This document shows positions 33,880 through 41,116 of a stretch of 48,240 bases of DNA, one piece after another. The notes under the pieces are model-generated. The model did not search any database, was not told the DNA's origin, and saw nothing but the letters and a program-made list of their open reading frames with translations. Both the position numbers and the translations under genes were made by a program. Source of the DNA: a virus; IMG/VR virus record IMGVR_UViG_3300028843_000076, positions 1 to 48,240 of that record. One strand, 5' to 3'. Position 1 is the first letter of the stretch. The number at the start of each line of letters is the position of its first letter.

Positions 33880-34487
33880 TGAAATTAGACGAAATAGCTA
33901 GAGTTACTAACACCGACACAAATAACTATCAAACCATAACATCTCATTTGGAAAACGCTAAACACATTAAAGACAATTTATATGTGATAAGTGTTGGTTC
34001 AGAAACGGTGTATTGCGTTATCATTGATAATGTGTTGGTTGCTTATTTGGTAGGTAGTAATTTTTCTAACGCTACATTTAAAAATGGTTTCGTTGTTGGT
34101 GAAATATACGTTCACAAAGACTTTCGTAGAAAGGGGTTCGCCTCAAGATTGTATAATTACGCATATGACGATTTAAACTACACAATCATAAGTGACGTTA
34201 AACAAACCCCCGATGGTGAAAATTTATGGAAACAATTACATAAGCAATATGGGAATGAAGTTAAAATTTTCGATACCGTAGAAAAAGTCGTTGTAAATTT
34301 TAAAGATGTGGATTCAGATGATTTATACAAAAATACCGAAAAGAAGGGTAACAGATATAGATTAATCCTACAAGCTGAAGAACCATATGTACCTTTCGTG
34401 AAAGAAGGTCATGGTATACCGGAATTTGCCTCTGTATTTGAATGTCATACTAGACCTTTCACTTTAGAAGAACTTAAATGGATATAA
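33879..34487 (+). CDS. GNAT-family acetyltransferase-like protein
   Basis: A 202-residue protein with a GNAT acetyl-CoA-binding signature: V-G-E-I-Y-V-H-K-D-F-R-R-K-G-F-A-S-R-L at about 77-95, where R-R-K-G-F-A corresponds to the Q/R-x-x-G-x-G/A loop. The remaining 80 residues are not recognised. The ATG overlaps the stop of the small membrane-protein gene, so both are made from one late transcript. The substrate is unknown; phage GNAT proteins may modify host proteins, but this is not shown here. Confidence 0.65.
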   Translation: MKLDEIARVTNTDTNNYQTITSHLENAKHIKDNLYVISVGSETVYCVIIDNVLVAYLVGSNFSNATFKNGFVVGEIYVHKDFRRKGFASRLYNYAYDDLNYTIISDVKQTPDGENLWKQLHKQYGNEVKIFDTVEKVVVNFKDVDSDDLYKNTEKKGNRYRLILQAEEPYVPFVKEGHGIPEFASVFECHTRPFTLEELKWI

Positions 34488-34491
34488 GGAT

Positions 34492-35298
34492 TTAAAAATC
34501 TAAAGAATTTTTAAAATAAATCCATTTCATATTGCTATTAGGGTTTCCATGAACTTTAAACCAGTTAATCATACTTTCGAATGATTTTCTGGAGTTTATC
34601 ATTTTTTTATCAATTTTTGTTAGGGTATCACATAATTTTTTGCTACCACAACGATTTACTACCCAAATGTCATATACTTTTGATAAATTATACCAATTAT
34701 ATAGAAATCCAAGTTTAATTGTTTTAGGGTTTTCCCAAGGGTTGATTTGATAGAGTGGATGTTTAATACCTTTCATAGAATTACTAATTTTCTGTTTATG
34801 CGAGTTAGTAAATTTTATCCCTTTACGCGCTTCACTGATTTTAGTTTTTGTTAATGGTGAATGTTTCTTTCCTAAATTTGCTATACTTAATTTAGTTCTG
34901 TGCTCACCTGTTTTGGGAACACCATAACACGGACTACCTTTTCCGGTGAATTTTTCTATATATTTCTTCCTTTCTCTGGAATAAGATAACGAACCAACGT
35001 TAACATAGTTACCACTATATGTCATTTTCCATATCGCTTGAGCTAATCCGGCATCAGGGTATATTTTAGCTAAAAGGTAATGGGCTATATAATGTTCTCT
35101 TGCAGTTAGCAAGATTAGATTTTCGTTATCGTTTGTTCCTCCTAAACATTTAGGGAGTATGTGATGATTTTCGAAATATGTCAAAAAAGTTCTATTTTTC
35201 GCGTTTTGTTGTTTTCTGTGTGTTCTTAATGTTTTTCGTTCATCATGAAATTTTTGTCGGGTAGAAATCAATAATTCATAATGTTTTTTGTAATCCAT
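34492..35298 (-). CDS. HNH homing endonuclease with NUMOD3 repeats
   Basis: A 268-residue protein. The HNH nuclease is at about 40-75: E-N-H-H-I-L-P-K (His45/46), G-G-T-N-D-N-E-N-L (Asn58/60) and A-R-E-H-Y-I-A-H (His69/73). NUMOD3-type DNA-binding segments follow (G-E-H-R-T-K-L, K-I-S-E-A-R-K-G, K-I-S-N-S-M-K-G, about 110-165). It is inserted head to head with the tail-completion gene gp15 and tail to tail with the GNAT gene, in an otherwise plus-strand stretch. That is typical of a free-standing mobile endonuclease gene. Confidence 0.85.
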   Translation of the reverse strand: MDYKKHYELLISTRQKFHDERKTLRTHRKQQNAKNRTFLTYFENHHILPKCLGGTNDNENLILLTAREHYIAHYLLAKIYPDAGLAQAIWKMTYSGNYVNVGSLSYSRERKKYIEKFTGKGSPCYGVPKTGEHRTKLSIANLGKKHSPLTKTKISEARKGIKFTNSHKQKISNSMKGIKHPLYQINPWENPKTIKLGFLYNWYNLSKVYDIWVVNRCGSKKLCDTLTKIDKKMINSRKSFESMINWFKVHGNPNSNMKWIYFKNSLDF

Positions 35299-35312
35299 TC
35301 TCTCTCTCTTTT

Positions 35313-35320
35313 TATAAATA
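35313..35320 (+). promoter_or_regulatory. T4-type late promoter of gp15
   Basis: Perfect TATAAATA 33 nt before the gp15 start at 35354. Confidence 0.7.
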
Positions 35321-35353
35321 TAGTAGAATCATTATTATTTATAAAGAGAGATT

Positions 35354-36142
35354 ATGTTACCTTTTTACTATGACGAACAGATTAAAACCTACGTCAAACA
35401 TTTTATGGCAATCTTTGCTGGTATGCAGGTTGAAACTGGCAAACGTGAAGATGGCGAAACCAAAAGAATCTATGTTCCCATGCGATATGGTGATGCTGAC
35501 CGTGTGGCTGCGTATATAAAAGCGGGTGCTACACAGAACAAAGTGATACATTTACCTATCATGGCGGTTACCTATAATGAGTTTCAATTAGATGAAACGC
35601 TTAGGAAAGGTATTGGTACCGAACGTAGGAAGCCTTATGTTCCCCGTGGTGGTTTGTTCCCTGAAGATATTAGGATAGCGCACCAATTGATGCCTGTTCC
35701 TTATCGTTTAGGTGTGGAACTATCGATATACACTTCAAACACAGACCAACAGCTTCAAATGTTGGAGCAAATCATGGTGTTATTTGACCCTACATTAACC
35801 TTACAGAAAAATGATAACAACTTCGATTGGACTAGGTTATCTACAGTAAGAATGGATGGAATAAATCTGGAAAACAATGTCCCATCTGGTGCAGAGAAGA
35901 ACATGAGAATCGTTAAGATTCAGTTTTCGATGCCTATTCATATTTCAGCACCAGCAAATATCAAAGATGATTACATCAAAGATATTATGGTTCGTATTGG
36001 TATGGTTAGTCAAGGCGCAGAAACTAGTGAAGAAATGATAGCTGAATTAGATGCTCAAGGATTAGAATATGAAAAATGGTTTAGCCTTGATGATATTGAC
36101 ATTACAGACGATTACGAATTCAAGCAAGACCCAGACGCTTAA
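35354..36142 (+). CDS. 15: Tail completion / sheath stabiliser gp15
   Basis: A 262-residue protein matching T4 gp15 (272) in length and pattern: N-terminal F-Y-Y-D-E-Q-I-K-T-Y, the R-I-Y-V-P-M-R-Y-G segment (T4 has I-R-V-P-I-T-Y), P-V-P-Y-R-L-G-V-E-L-S-I-Y-T-S (T4 P-I-K-M-I-Y-E-L-S-I-F-T-R), then E-Q-I-M-V-L-F-D-P. gp15 caps the tail tube and sheath and joins it to the neck. GAGAG precedes the ATG and a late promoter is present. The stop codon overlaps the stop of the minus-strand gene at 36139. Confidence 0.85.
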   Translation: MLPFYYDEQIKTYVKHFMAIFAGMQVETGKREDGETKRIYVPMRYGDADRVAAYIKAGATQNKVIHLPIMAVTYNEFQLDETLRKGIGTERRKPYVPRGGLFPEDIRIAHQLMPVPYRLGVELSIYTSNTDQQLQMLEQIMVLFDPTLTLQKNDNNFDWTRLSTVRMDGINLENNVPSGAEKNMRIVKIQFSMPIHISAPANIKDDYIKDIMVRIGMVSQGAETSEEMIAELDAQGLEYEKWFSLDDIDITDDYEFKQDPDA

Positions 36143-36360
36143 TAGACTGGGTTCTCACGTTTACTTTCTTCTTCTAAACGTTTTTCAATAAAATTTGAAA
36201 TCAAATCACGTTCACCTGGTGTTCTAAACATCAGGTCATCGTAACTTATACCGCCACGCATAAAATAACATAACGAAATAACATTACTAACAATGTTTTC
36301 AGACTCAGCACTTAAACTTTTATACATTCTTCCTATTCGGGCAGAATTACCCGATGCCAT
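36139..36360 (-). CDS. Small protein overlapping the gp26-like gene
   Basis: A 73-residue helical protein (M-A-S-G-N-S-A-R-I-G-R; C-terminal F-I-E-K-R-L-E-E-E-S-K). Its ATG overlaps the stop of the gp26-like gene (TAATG) and lies in the -1 frame relative to it. A run of nine Ts just upstream could let ribosomes slip and produce a fused protein, as in tail-assembly chaperone pairs. It may therefore be a tail or baseplate assembly factor; T4 gp51 is next to gp26, but I cannot show homology. Confidence 0.6.
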   Translation of the reverse strand: MASGNSARIGRMYKSLSAESENIVSNVISLCYFMRGGISYDDLMFRTPGERDLISNFIEKRLEEESKRENPVY

Positions 36361-37148
36361 TAAAGAAAAAAAAAGCTAACTGGATTCATCTCTGATGTAA
36401 TGTCGATTTCTTCCCCACAATCTTTACACGCGGTTTTAGTTTCAAATGTGGTACCCCATTCTGTTGTTTCATCGATAAAATCTTTGATTTCTAAAATTTG
36501 TTCAGGTGTCAAGATTTCAACCCATTCCATAATCATAGCAGAATCACTAATATCATCAACTTGTAATAACATCCCAGCCACATTGGTTAAAACACTTTCT
36601 TCAATTTCTTTATCAGTCATATCGGTATCGTTTAATGCAGCTTGATACATTTTCAATGCTGGCAAGAATCTTGGTGGAGCCATTAAGATTGTTTGTCCAT
36701 TTGTTAGTGTTTTACTGTATTCACGTTTAATGTTGGTAGGGTCAATATTTTTCGTGTTCTTAATGAAAGAACTCATATCAATACTGTATTCATGTTTTTT
36801 GGCATCTTTACAATCGTGTTTATATTCGATGGTAGTTGTATTACCAAATGAAATTTTTCTTAATGCTGTTAAAATGTAGTCAACATCATTAGATAGCAAT
36901 TCCATAGGTTTCAGTATTTGAGGGATACATCTTAGAAATACTTCATTGATGCCTTCACCCGTATAAAGCTTATCAGGTGATTTAAGAATGATTTCATCTA
37001 ATGTAACCATAGGATTGATATAAATTTCACCATTTTCTACATCATCTGTTAATTCCCCGTTCTTATAGAACAAACCACCACTGGGTAAAGGAAAGGTTTC
37101 ACCTGGCATTCTTGCACGTTCTAATAAGGGATTTGTTGATTTTTGCAT
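36360..37148 (-). CDS. 26: Baseplate hub assembly protein, gp26-like
   Basis: A 262-residue protein of the type found in T4 gp26 (T4_baseplate family). N-terminal F-P-L-P-S-G-G-L-F-Y at about 19-28, I-Y-I-N-P-M-V-T-L-D-E near 42-52, G-E-G-I-N-E-V-F-L-R-C and D-V-D-Y-I-L-T-A-L-R-K-I-S-F-G (89-102) are family hallmarks. A C-x2-C pair at 241-244 may bind zinc. gp26 helps assemble the baseplate hub. A CATAAATA late-promoter variant lies upstream on the minus strand. Its last codons contain the T9 slippery run. Confidence 0.8.
   Translation of the reverse strand: MQKSTNPLLERARMPGETFPLPSGGLFYKNGELTDDVENGEIYINPMVTLDEIILKSPDKLYTGEGINEVFLRCIPQILKPMELLSNDVDYILTALRKISFGNTTTIEYKHDCKDAKKHEYSIDMSSFIKNTKNIDPTNIKREYSKTLTNGQTILMAPPRFLPALKMYQAALNDTDMTDKEIEESVLTNVAGMLLQVDDISDSAMIMEWVEILTPEQILEIKDFIDETTEWGTTFETKTACKDCGEEIDITSEMNPVSFFFL
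36366..36374 (-). promoter_or_regulatory. Candidate -1 frameshift site (T9 run)
   Basis: On the minus strand, codons AGC TTT TTT TTT CTT TAA end the gp26-like gene. A -1 slip on T-TTT-TTT gives TCT TTA ATG and continues into the overlapping 73-residue ORF without a stop. Confidence 0.5.
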
Positions 37149-37212
37149 GTTATTCTCTAATCTAGTTATTTGCTTCTATTTATGATTGTTATTTTCCCCA
37201 GTGTTTAAGCAC

Positions 37213-37241
37213 TTTACAAGTAAATTATAATTTGCTAATAT
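37213..37241 (+). promoter_or_regulatory. Putative sigma70-type promoter
   Basis: TTTACA (37213-37218), a 17-bp spacer and TAATAT (37236-37241); TATACT at 37239-37244 is an alternative -10. It would start a transcript near 37248, at the edge of the structured non-coding segment. Confidence 0.45.
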
Positions 37242-37247
37242 ACTCCA

Positions 37248-37570
37248 CCTTTGAATCGTGTGGTGTTTCTTCCAATCTTTGACCACGTTAATAAATCAAA
37301 ATCTGTTGATTTAAAGGAACTGTAGTGGACGCTCTTTCAGAGGTGGAGCGTTAATAGGATGAAACCTAGAAACAGAGTTTACGTGATGCAATAAAGGTAA
37401 GTCTAGAAATAGACAGGGCATACCATAGGAGTTCACAACACCTAGAAACTGTTAAACTGATAATATCCACTACCTATAATAACAACTCGTTATAAACAAA
37501 CGAACATAACCCACCATTAGAAAATCTTAACTGTTAAGAGCTAGAACAATGTAGTAGAGAATTGTATTTT
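37248..37570 (+). ncRNA. Candidate structured non-coding RNA
   Basis: The segment can fold into a multibranched RNA. A closing stem GTAGTGGA (37322-37329) pairs with TCCACTAC (37466-37473). Inside are CGCTC/GAGCG (37330-37350), AAAC/GTTT (37362-37380), ATGC/GCAT enclosing GTCTA-GAAA-TAGAC with a GNRA tetraloop (37386-37421), and AACA/TGTT (37437-37453). Flanking hairpins include TAAATCA/TGATTTA (37292-37313) and CTTAA/TTAAG (37526-37538). The string CTAGAAA recurs in three of the inner hairpins. It has a promoter-like sequence upstream and an ACAAT/ATTGT stem followed by ATTTTAT at the end. No known RNA family or tRNA was recognised. Confidence 0.45.
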
Positions 37571-37615
37571 ATCACAACCACCTCTTATTGATTCCTATTG
37601 CCTGAAGAAATGTAT

Positions 37616-37623
37616 CATAAATA
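37616..37623 (+). promoter_or_regulatory. Late promoter variant CATAAATA
   Basis: CATAAATA 28 nt before the endonuclease start at 37652. The first base differs from the T4 consensus. Confidence 0.4.
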
Positions 37624-37651
37624 GTAGGTTATGTGTTTATGGGGAATAATA

Positions 37652-38329
37652 ATGAATAAAAAAATATCAATAGATAAGGTCTTAGGGCAATTTAGAGCGA
37701 GTCATGGTTTGCGATATGGGTATGATTTAATCGACTATCGTGGGACTAAAGTGAAAATAAAAATTGTTTGTTCAGTACACGGGATATTTGAACAAGAACC
37801 GCATATACATAAAAATGGACATGGTTGCCCAGAATGTGCCAACACGAAGATGGCTAAAAATATGACACATAATGTAAGTGAAATATTGAAGAAATTCGAT
37901 ACCGTGCATGGTAAAAAATATGACTACAAATTAATAAACTACCAAGGTGATGATAAAAAGATACAAATAGTTTGTAAGTTGCATGGTGTGTTCGAGCAAG
38001 AACCTAGAAATCATAAGCAAGGTCATGGATGCCCCAAATGCAGTGAATGGGGGTTTAAGGATAACAAATGTGGTGTGTTATATTATGTGAAGTTTATAGA
38101 ACATGATTTATACAAAATCGGAATCACCAACCGTACAATTAAAAAACGGTTTGGTAAAGATTTCAAGAAATTAGTAGTGATAAAAGAAATCCCATTTAAA
38201 AGTGGGGGTAAATGTAGAAAAGTTGAACAATTATTATTAGCAAGACACAGCCATAAAAAATATAATGGCAAACCATTACTAGAACACGGTAACACTGAAA
38301 TATTTAGAGGTAATGTTTTAGGATGGTAG
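37652..38329 (+). CDS. GIY-YIG homing endonuclease with duplicated DNA-binding repeats
   Basis: A 225-residue protein from the ATG at 37652 (GGGGA 6-10 nt upstream). Two similar units, about 10-62 and 80-130, each contain Y-D-(L/Y)-x-x-(Y)...I-V-C-x-x-H-G-x-F-E-Q-E-P and H-G-C-P-x-C, the DUF723-like zinc-binding pattern of phage endonucleases. The C-terminal part has G-V-L-Y-Y-V (141-146) and Y-K-I-G-I-T-N-R-T-I-K-K-R-F (154-167), the GIY-YIG nuclease core. It stands between the structured non-coding region and the tape measure gene. Confidence 0.8.
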   Translation: MNKKISIDKVLGQFRASHGLRYGYDLIDYRGTKVKIKIVCSVHGIFEQEPHIHKNGHGCPECANTKMAKNMTHNVSEILKKFDTVHGKKYDYKLINYQGDDKKIQIVCKLHGVFEQEPRNHKQGHGCPKCSEWGFKDNKCGVLYYVKFIEHDLYKIGITNRTIKKRFGKDFKKLVVIKEIPFKSGGKCRKVEQLLLARHSHKKYNGKPLLEHGNTEIFRGNVLGW

Positions 38330-38343
38330 GTTTCAACGATATT

Positions 38344-38351
38344 GATAAATA
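38344..38351 (+). promoter_or_regulatory. Late promoter variant GATAAATA
   Basis: GATAAATA 30 nt before the tape measure start at 38382. Confidence 0.55.
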
Positions 38352-38381
38352 CCTATTATGAAACACATTTTAGGATAAGCC

Positions 38382-41075
38382 ATGTCATCAGAAATCCCAT
38401 CAACCCAAGACATACAAAAGGTAGCTATGCTATTTGCCGATGCTTTTCAAAAGAAAGGCGTTGGCGGTTCTGCTGCGAATGTTAGTAAAATTAACACAGC
38501 TAACACTGGGGATTCTAGTGGTGTGAACTTTGGTGGTGGTGCCAAAGAAAAGATTGATGAACATACTCTTATCAAATTAAAGAATCAACTCTTAAAGAAG
38601 AGCAACCAAGCACTTCAAGATTTCTTAGATATTCAACAAACTATCAAGAAAACAGGCAAAGAAACCGAAGTACAAAACAAAAGACTTAAAAAAATCCAAG
38701 AAGAATTAGCGGAAGGTGCGAGTGTTTTAGGTGATAGCTTCATCGACACTGCTAAGGATTTTAAAGATGGTAAGCTCAAAGCTGCTGATGTTAAAAAATT
38801 CATTGGTGATGATATTAGTAAAATCAGTGCTAAAGTTGCTGATGACATAGAAGAAGCTGGGGATGACATAGCCGATTCTATGAAAGAAGCTGGGTCATTC
38901 ATATCCTCTGCTAGTAATAAATTAGAAGAAATCACATCAAACTTCGCTATTAAAGCGGCAATGACCGCCACTGTTAAGAATTTTTCTCAACAGTTAACCG
39001 ACACTATGAAATATGGTAGTTCCATATTAAGAGGTATTAACACCGCTGGTAATGCTTTGCGATTAGGTATATCACCAAGTGATTTATTAGAATTAGAATC
39101 TAAAAACAAAAGACTTGTTGCTGGTATGGGTGGAGCTGCAAATTTTGCTGAACAAATGAATACCCTTTCTGATTCTCAATTCAAATATTATGGCAATTTA
39201 GGGGAAGCTGTTAAGGGTAGCACTCAGGTAATGACCGCATTTTCTTTGGGTGGTGTCAAAGTTGATAAAGCTATGGAGTCATTTAGCAAACAAACTATTG
39301 GTGGGTCTTCTGGGTTAACACAAACATTTAGAGAAATACAAGCCGCAACAGGGCAAACATTCGCAGAACAAGCTGCTGCAATGGAAGAATATGTTAAGAA
39401 TGACAATATCAGAAACCGTTTAATCGGTGCTAGTAATGCGCAGGAACGTAGAGCTGTTATTGAACGTGGTTTAGCTACAAAAAGAATGTTGGTTGGATTA
39501 GGTCTAACCGCAGAACAAGCCACTAGAGCTGGTGAAGCTTTACATGGTGTAGCTGGAATGGACCCGAAAGAAAGATTGCAAGAATCTTATAAAGCTCAAG
39601 CTGTTCTTGGTGCTCTTGGTATTGAAAATGCTGAACTTGTTGGTAAAGCCATGAGAGCTGGTGGTGTAGACAACTTAGCACCAGAAGAACAAGCTAAAGC
39701 TATGGTAGCTATAGCGGAAGCTGCTCAAATGAAAGCGAAAGCGCAATCTAGTCAAGTGTCGGGGCAAGGTCTGTCGCAATTTGCCATATTAGGTAAAGGT
39801 GGTGGCGCATTAGATAACATGATGAAAGGTTTAGGTGACCTTAATATTTCCGACCCTGAAGCTGCAAGAAAAGAAATAGCCAGAAACCTTAAAGAACTTG
39901 GTGAAGATGATGATAGTTTATTAGCACCAGCACTAAGAACTGTTTCTGAAATAACCCAAATGGTTACAACTGGAATGGGTACCAATGCTCTGTTAGGTGG
40001 TATATCTGTAATGCTTATGGGTATGACTAGACTTATGATGATGAAAGCTGGTAGTCGCGGTGCTGCTGTTGGTCTTGGTGAAATGTTCAGTAAAGTGAGA
40101 GGCGTTGCCCGTAGTGGTGCTGGCGGCATAGCTAATATGGCTCGTGGTGGTGCTGGTATGGCTAGTAGTGCTGCTGGCGGCATAGCTAATATGGCTCGTG
40201 GTGCTGCTGGTGCTGCTGGTGCTGCTGGTGTGGCTAGTAGTGCTGCTGGTGGTGGTATAGCAAAGGGTGGTAGTATGTTAAGCAAAGCTAGCGGCTACTT
40301 AGGTAAAGGTCTGAAATTTGCTAAATTCTTAGGACCTATTGCAGCTATAGGTGGTGCTGTGTATGGTGCTGCTGAAGGTTTCATGCAAGCTGGTGACATA
40401 TTTAAAGGTAGAGAGTTGACCACCGGAATGAAAGCTGCTTCTGCTTTTGGTGGTGTAATTTCAAGCTTGAGTTTTGGGTTAATAGAAGCTGGTTCGGTGG
40501 CTAAAGGCGTTCATGGTTTATTTGATTCTGATGAAAAGAAGAAGAAGAAAGGAACTTCGAAATCAAACCGTTTTCCTAGTATGGAAGTCGATAAAATATA
40601 CGAATTTGGTCGCGGTACCAGAGGGATGTCAGACCACGGTGATTTTAATGATGCTATGGGTCAAGCTGGTGGTGATAAAAAACTTAGACAGTTCTTAATT
40701 CAATCACGTTTTGGTGGCGGTGAAGCATCCCAACCAACAACTAAAAGAACGGGTGGTAGAAATTCTAGGATTCAAGCACCTATGGGTTCAGCAAAATCTT
40801 TAAATGTGTCAAGCCTAGCTGGAGCAGATGCAAAAATTATGCGTGGCAATAGAACCAATGCTGGCGTGGAAGCGCAAGAAAATGAAGTAAAAGAAGCTCT
40901 ATTGGCACAAAACGCCTTATTAGAAAAAATAGCGAATAACAGTGACAAAGGTGTGAGTGTTAACGAAAAACAACTTAAAACTTCTAACGATATGAAACGT
41001 AATCAGGAAACGGCAGCAGCCGAAGCATCAGAATATGGTGGCAACGGATTAGCGTTTAATAGTGCAGAATTTTAA
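38382..41075 (+). CDS. Tail tape measure protein
   Basis: An 897-residue protein with the tape measure profile. Residues about 55-200 are Lys/Glu/Ala-rich coiled coil, the middle is helical, and residues about 540-720 are Gly/Ala-rich and hydrophobic (M-L-M-G-M-T-R-L-M-M-M, I-A-A-I-G-G-A-V-Y-G-A-A), a segment that may enter the host membrane. An in-frame 54-bp duplication at 40120-40203 repeats G-G-I-A-N-M-A-R-G. The C terminus is polar. AGGATAA precedes the ATG. Its place between tail genes and the portal fits. It is longer than T4 gp29 (590), so the tail may be longer or the protein differently built. Confidence 0.75.
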   Translation: MSSEIPSTQDIQKVAMLFADAFQKKGVGGSAANVSKINTANTGDSSGVNFGGGAKEKIDEHTLIKLKNQLLKKSNQALQDFLDIQQTIKKTGKETEVQNKRLKKIQEELAEGASVLGDSFIDTAKDFKDGKLKAADVKKFIGDDISKISAKVADDIEEAGDDIADSMKEAGSFISSASNKLEEITSNFAIKAAMTATVKNFSQQLTDTMKYGSSILRGINTAGNALRLGISPSDLLELESKNKRLVAGMGGAANFAEQMNTLSDSQFKYYGNLGEAVKGSTQVMTAFSLGGVKVDKAMESFSKQTIGGSSGLTQTFREIQAATGQTFAEQAAAMEEYVKNDNIRNRLIGASNAQERRAVIERGLATKRMLVGLGLTAEQATRAGEALHGVAGMDPKERLQESYKAQAVLGALGIENAELVGKAMRAGGVDNLAPEEQAKAMVAIAEAAQMKAKAQSSQVSGQGLSQFAILGKGGGALDNMMKGLGDLNISDPEAARKEIARNLKELGEDDDSLLAPALRTVSEITQMVTTGMGTNALLGGISVMLMGMTRLMMMKAGSRGAAVGLGEMFSKVRGVARSGAGGIANMARGGAGMASSAAGGIANMARGAAGAAGAAGVASSAAGGGIAKGGSMLSKASGYLGKGLKFAKFLGPIAAIGGAVYGAAEGFMQAGDIFKGRELTTGMKAASAFGGVISSLSFGLIEAGSVAKGVHGLFDSDEKKKKKGTSKSNRFPSMEVDKIYEFGRGTRGMSDHGDFNDAMGQAGGDKKLRQFLIQSRFGGGEASQPTTKRTGGRNSRIQAPMGSAKSLNVSSLAGADAKIMRGNRTNAGVEAQENEVKEALLAQNALLEKIANNSDKGVSVNEKQLKTSNDMKRNQETAAAEASEYGGNGLAFNSAEF
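40120..40203 (+). repeat. In-frame 54-bp duplication in the tape measure gene
   Basis: Thirty identical bases occur at 40120-40149 and 40174-40203, a spacing of 54 bp (18 codons). The repeat lies in the Gly/Ala-rich hydrophobic part of the protein. Confidence 0.7.
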
Positions 41076-41079
41076 AGAT

Positions 41080-41087
41080 GATAAATA
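41080..41087 (+). promoter_or_regulatory. Late promoter variant GATAAATA
   Basis: GATAAATA just after the tape measure stop and 29 nt before the portal start at 41117. Confidence 0.55.
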
Positions 41088-41116
41088 AAGCGATAATACA
41101 ATTATAAGAGATACAT

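Larger units (their letters stand above)
37149..37651 (+). other. About 500-bp non-coding region
   Basis: No plausible coding frame on either strand. It holds a CATAAATA variant for the gp26 gene (minus, about 37178-37185), a sigma70-like promoter (37213-37241), a structured RNA-like segment (about 37258-37570) and a CATAAATA variant at 37616-37623 before the GIY-YIG endonuclease gene. Confidence 0.7.

Noticed and set aside
37248-37570. tRNA, group I intron or hammerhead ribozyme in the structured region
   Set aside because: No T-loop consensus, no group I core pairings and no CUGAUGA/GAAA hammerhead core could be arranged. It is left as an unknown structured RNA.
39752-40285. 177-codon minus-strand frame inside the tape measure gene
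   Set aside because: Pro/Ala/Leu-only composition is the complement of the Gly/Ala repeats; no start signals.
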